A DNA stretch of 6,377 nucleotides, from positions 1-6,377 of the forward strand of contig JALQSZ010000087.1 of NCBI GenBank assembly GCA_023264135.1, given 5' to 3'. The position numbers and the translations under genes are program-made. Positions 4,419 to 6,377 of the stretch are shown piece by piece; position 1 is the stretch's first letter; each line of letters opens with the position of its first letter. The notes under the pieces were generated by a model. The model was given only the letters and a program-made list of their open reading frames with translations. It had not been told where the DNA came from and ran no database searches. The DNA is from Acidimicrobiales bacterium. GTDB taxonomy: Bacteria > Actinomycetota > Acidimicrobiia > Acidimicrobiales > Acidimicrobilacustridaceae.

Positions 4419-6377
4419 TCAGTCGTTGGGGCGAACGGTGAGTGTTGAGCCCTTGCCATTGGGCAAACGGTCGACACGAATTCCGATTGGAAGGCTTTCC
4501 TTCATCGCCTCGACGTGGGTGATGACACCGACGGTTCGGCCCGTCGCCTGAATCTGCGCAAGTGCATCGACCGCCTGATCCAGCGAATCAGGGTCAAGCG
4601 AACCGAAGCCCTCGTCGACAAACAGCGCTTCGAACACGCGGCCGTTTGCATTCCCACCATGACCGATCACATCGGCGAGACCAAGCGCCAGCGCCAACGA
4701 CGCCTGGAACTGTTCGCCACCGCTCAGTGAGCCCGGCCGACGCGAGGCTCCGGTGTGAGCATCAAGAATTCGTAGGTCGAGACCCGATTGCCGACCGCCA
4801 TGACCAGAGTCATCGGAACGTTCGATTTGGTAACGGCCGCTCGTCATTTTTCCGAGGTGATGATTCGCAGCAGCAGCAACACGCTCGAGTTCGCCGGCAA
4901 GCACCCAGGTTTCGAGCGCGATGCGTCGCGGACCTTGTCCATCGCAGGTCTTCGCAAGTGACTCAAGCGATTTCATTCGCTCATATGCATCTTCCGATCC
5001 ACCGACAATCGAGTTGGCCTCATTCAGATTTCTTCGCGCTTGATCAAAATGTGCCGTAAGTGTTCCAAGTGCATTCGTTGCTTCCTGTGCTTCTGCTTGC
5101 GTCGCGTCGGCCAGCAACTTCAGTTCGGTGACGTCGGGACGCTCATCGGGAAGATCGATTTTGAGATTCTCTTCGAGGAGTGTCTGGTTTCTTGCGTCTC
5201 TCGTGTCGTAGTCGACGATCGCAGTTGTCAGATCAGCAAGCATTTCCGAATCGAGAGCAACCGCTTCTGCCTCCGCCACGGTCGCAAATGGTGATGTTTT
5301 CAGCGCATCGGCAAGCACTTTCGCAGATGATTCCGCTTTTGCTTCGGCGCTGGTCACCGCCGTTGCCGCTGAGCGACAGTTTCTTATGCAGGTCTCTACG
5401 CCTTCGAGCGCATTCGAGATGTTCTCAAGCGATGTGATCGCAGCCGCTGAGTCTTCTCTCAAAGCTTCGGCAAACTCACCCAAATCGTTGCGAAGTTCCA
5501 CACAACGACTTTCCGCCGTCTCAATGCGCGGACCGACACCGGCGAGTTCAAGATCGATTTCGATCTGGCGGGCGTCAAGTTTGTCTTTCTCGTTCTCTAC
5601 CAACTCGATCTCGGCGAGGAGTTCTTTGAGTTGGTTCGCTGCATTCTGTGCTGCCACATGAGCAGTTCTTGCTTGGTCACGTTCGACACGGAGATCCTCG
5701 AGCGATCGTGAAGCAAATTCTCCCAGTTCTTCGATCAACCGCTGCTGATGATTGCCAAGGTCTCCGAGCACTTTCGCTGCTTGAACAAGCTCAGCAGTGG
5801 CCTTGTCGCGTTCGGCGCTGCTGACTAGGCCCTCAGTCGACGACAACGCGGGACGCGGATGTTCGGTGGAACCGCATACCGAGCAGGCCTCACCAGGAAC
5901 AAGCGACGCAGCTAACCGTGGGGCGGCAGAGTCGTCGAAGGCTTTGCTCGCGGCCTGCTGGCGATCACTCGCTTCTTTCTGTGTCGCCGTCGCGGCCTTA
6001 ATCTTTGGGCCAATTTCGAGAAGTTCCTTTCGCGACTCGACAAGAGCGGTTGCTGTTTCAGCATCGATCTTTCGCTGCAATTCCGTCGCCGCGAGTGCTT
6101 CCAATTCTTTTTTGTCGCTCTGACGTGGAACAAGGAACTGATTGATCTCCTCGATGCGATGGACACCGTCTTCGCGCTCTTCGCCGAGTCGTCGCTTCTC
6201 GCCGATCAGTTCAGCCAACAACTGGTCGGCTTCGGCGAGTTGTGAGAGCGATTGCAACTGGCGAGCGTTCTCATTTCGAGCGTTCAACAAAGCATCGGCT
6301 GCGAGATCAGGATCGCGGATCTCGCCGATCCCAGACGCATCGCACGCATTCATGAGGGACCTTGTTGCTTCTTCGTG
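4419..6377 (-). CDS. sbcC: SbcC, Rad50-like ATPase subunit of the SbcCD nuclease (C-terminal part; N-terminus beyond the right edge)
   Basis: SbcC is an SMC-like ATPase that works with the SbcD nuclease to cut hairpins and process double-strand ends. The frame is open to the right edge, giving 652 residues here. The zinc-hook motif C-X2-C (C165, C168 in window numbering; CSVCGSTEHPRPA) is visible, flanked by long Glu/Ala/Leu-rich coiled coils (about 30-150 and 185-470). The C-terminal ATPase lobe has the signature LSGGEQF (551-557), Walker B LFVDEG with Asp588 and Glu589, D-loop GSLDPD, and the switch His621 in ITH. Walker A and about the first third of the protein are missing, since the hook normally lies near the middle of a protein of about 1000 residues. 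The Met at 6353 is internal: eight codons upstream are open and no ribosome site is evident. An sbcD gene is expected beyond the edge. The GNAT gene follows 19 bases downstream. Confidence 0.93.
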   Translation of the reverse strand, partial: HEEATRSLMNACDASGIGEIRDPDLAADALLNARNENARQLQSLSQLAEADQLLAELIGEKRRLGEEREDGVHRIEEINQFLVPRQSDKKELEALAATELQRKIDAETATALVESRKELLEIGPKIKAATATQKEASDRQQAASKAFDDSAAPRLAASLVPGEACSVCGSTEHPRPALSSTEGLVSSAERDKATAELVQAAKVLGDLGNHQQRLIEELGEFASRSLEDLRVERDQARTAHVAAQNAANQLKELLAEIELVENEKDKLDARQIEIDLELAGVGPRIETAESRCVELRNDLGEFAEALREDSAAAITSLENISNALEGVETCIRNCRSAATAVTSAEAKAESSAKVLADALKTSPFATVAEAEAVALDSEMLADLTTAIVDYDTRDARNQTLLEENLKIDLPDERPDVTELKLLADATQAEAQEATNALGTLTAHFDQARRNLNEANSIVGGSEDAYERMKSLESLAKTCDGQGPRRIALETWVLAGELERVAAAANHHLGKMTSGRYQIERSDDSGHGGRQSGLDLRILDAHTGASRRPGSLSGGEQFQASLALALGLADVIGHGGNANGRVFEALFVDEGFGSLDPDSLDQAVDALAQIQATGRTVGVITHVEAMKESLPIGIRVDRLPNGKGSTLTVRPND

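Noticed and set aside
4562..6123. Several open frames on the plus strand (for example 4562-5059 and 5797-6123)
   Set aside because: All lie opposite sbcC. Their Arg/Ser/Pro-rich composition is typical of reverse frames of a coiled-coil gene.
1..6377. CRISPR array, tRNA/rRNA genes, insertion sequence, prophage
   Set aside because: No regularly spaced direct repeats, cloverleaf structures, transposase or integrase motifs, or terminal inverted repeats with target duplications were seen.

Overview
The window looks like chromosomal DNA from a moderately GC-rich actinobacterium. The best fit is Acidimicrobiia (Ilumatobacter-like): the first full protein starts with a DUF2510-type motif (GWWQAGDGRWYPP), which is common in that class, and the dehydrogenase belongs to the mycofactocin-associated SDR family, which is centred on Actinobacteria. 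Codon use by eye is uniform. I see no integrase, transposase, tRNA, rRNA, CRISPR array or phage gene.

Layout, left to right. (1) 1-37, minus: the first codons of a gene running off the left edge, with a strong ribosome site. (2) 38-145: a divergent promoter region crowded with inverted repeats. (3) 146-1140, plus: a two-gene unit. A DUF2510 single-pass membrane protein overlaps by ATGA a 58-residue protein with a C-X2-C-X17-C-X2-C zinc-finger pattern. (4) 1155-1988, minus: a mycofactocin-type SDR. (5) 1989-2093: a divergent promoter region with a 17-nt inverted repeat. (6) 2094-3218, plus: an APH/ACAD10-11-type phosphotransferase. (7) 3224-3436, minus: a 70-residue YbcJ/YaaA-like S4 RNA-binding protein, convergent with the kinase; a hairpin spans both stop codons. 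(8) 3494-3928, plus: an NTF2/SnoaL-like protein. (9) 3932-6377, minus: a GNAT acetyltransferase following a large SbcC (Rad50-like) gene whose N-terminus lies beyond the right edge.

How the genes fit together. The SDR, kinase and NTF2-like protein resemble sets found in actinobacterial lipid, steroid or hydroxy-acid catabolism. The divergent SDR/kinase pair recalls the kinase-plus-SDR logic of 4-hydroxyacyl-CoA catabolism, but substrates cannot be read from the sequence. SbcC is a DNA-repair gene, and the GNAT gene probably rides in its transcript. The rest is compact housekeeping or accessory metabolism with gaps of 3-14 nt between convergent genes. The most unusual item is the membrane-protein/zinc-finger pair at 146-1140. 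Its small member has exactly the cysteine spacing and the aligned Trp and Leu of a GATA-type finger and is short enough to be missed by gene callers.
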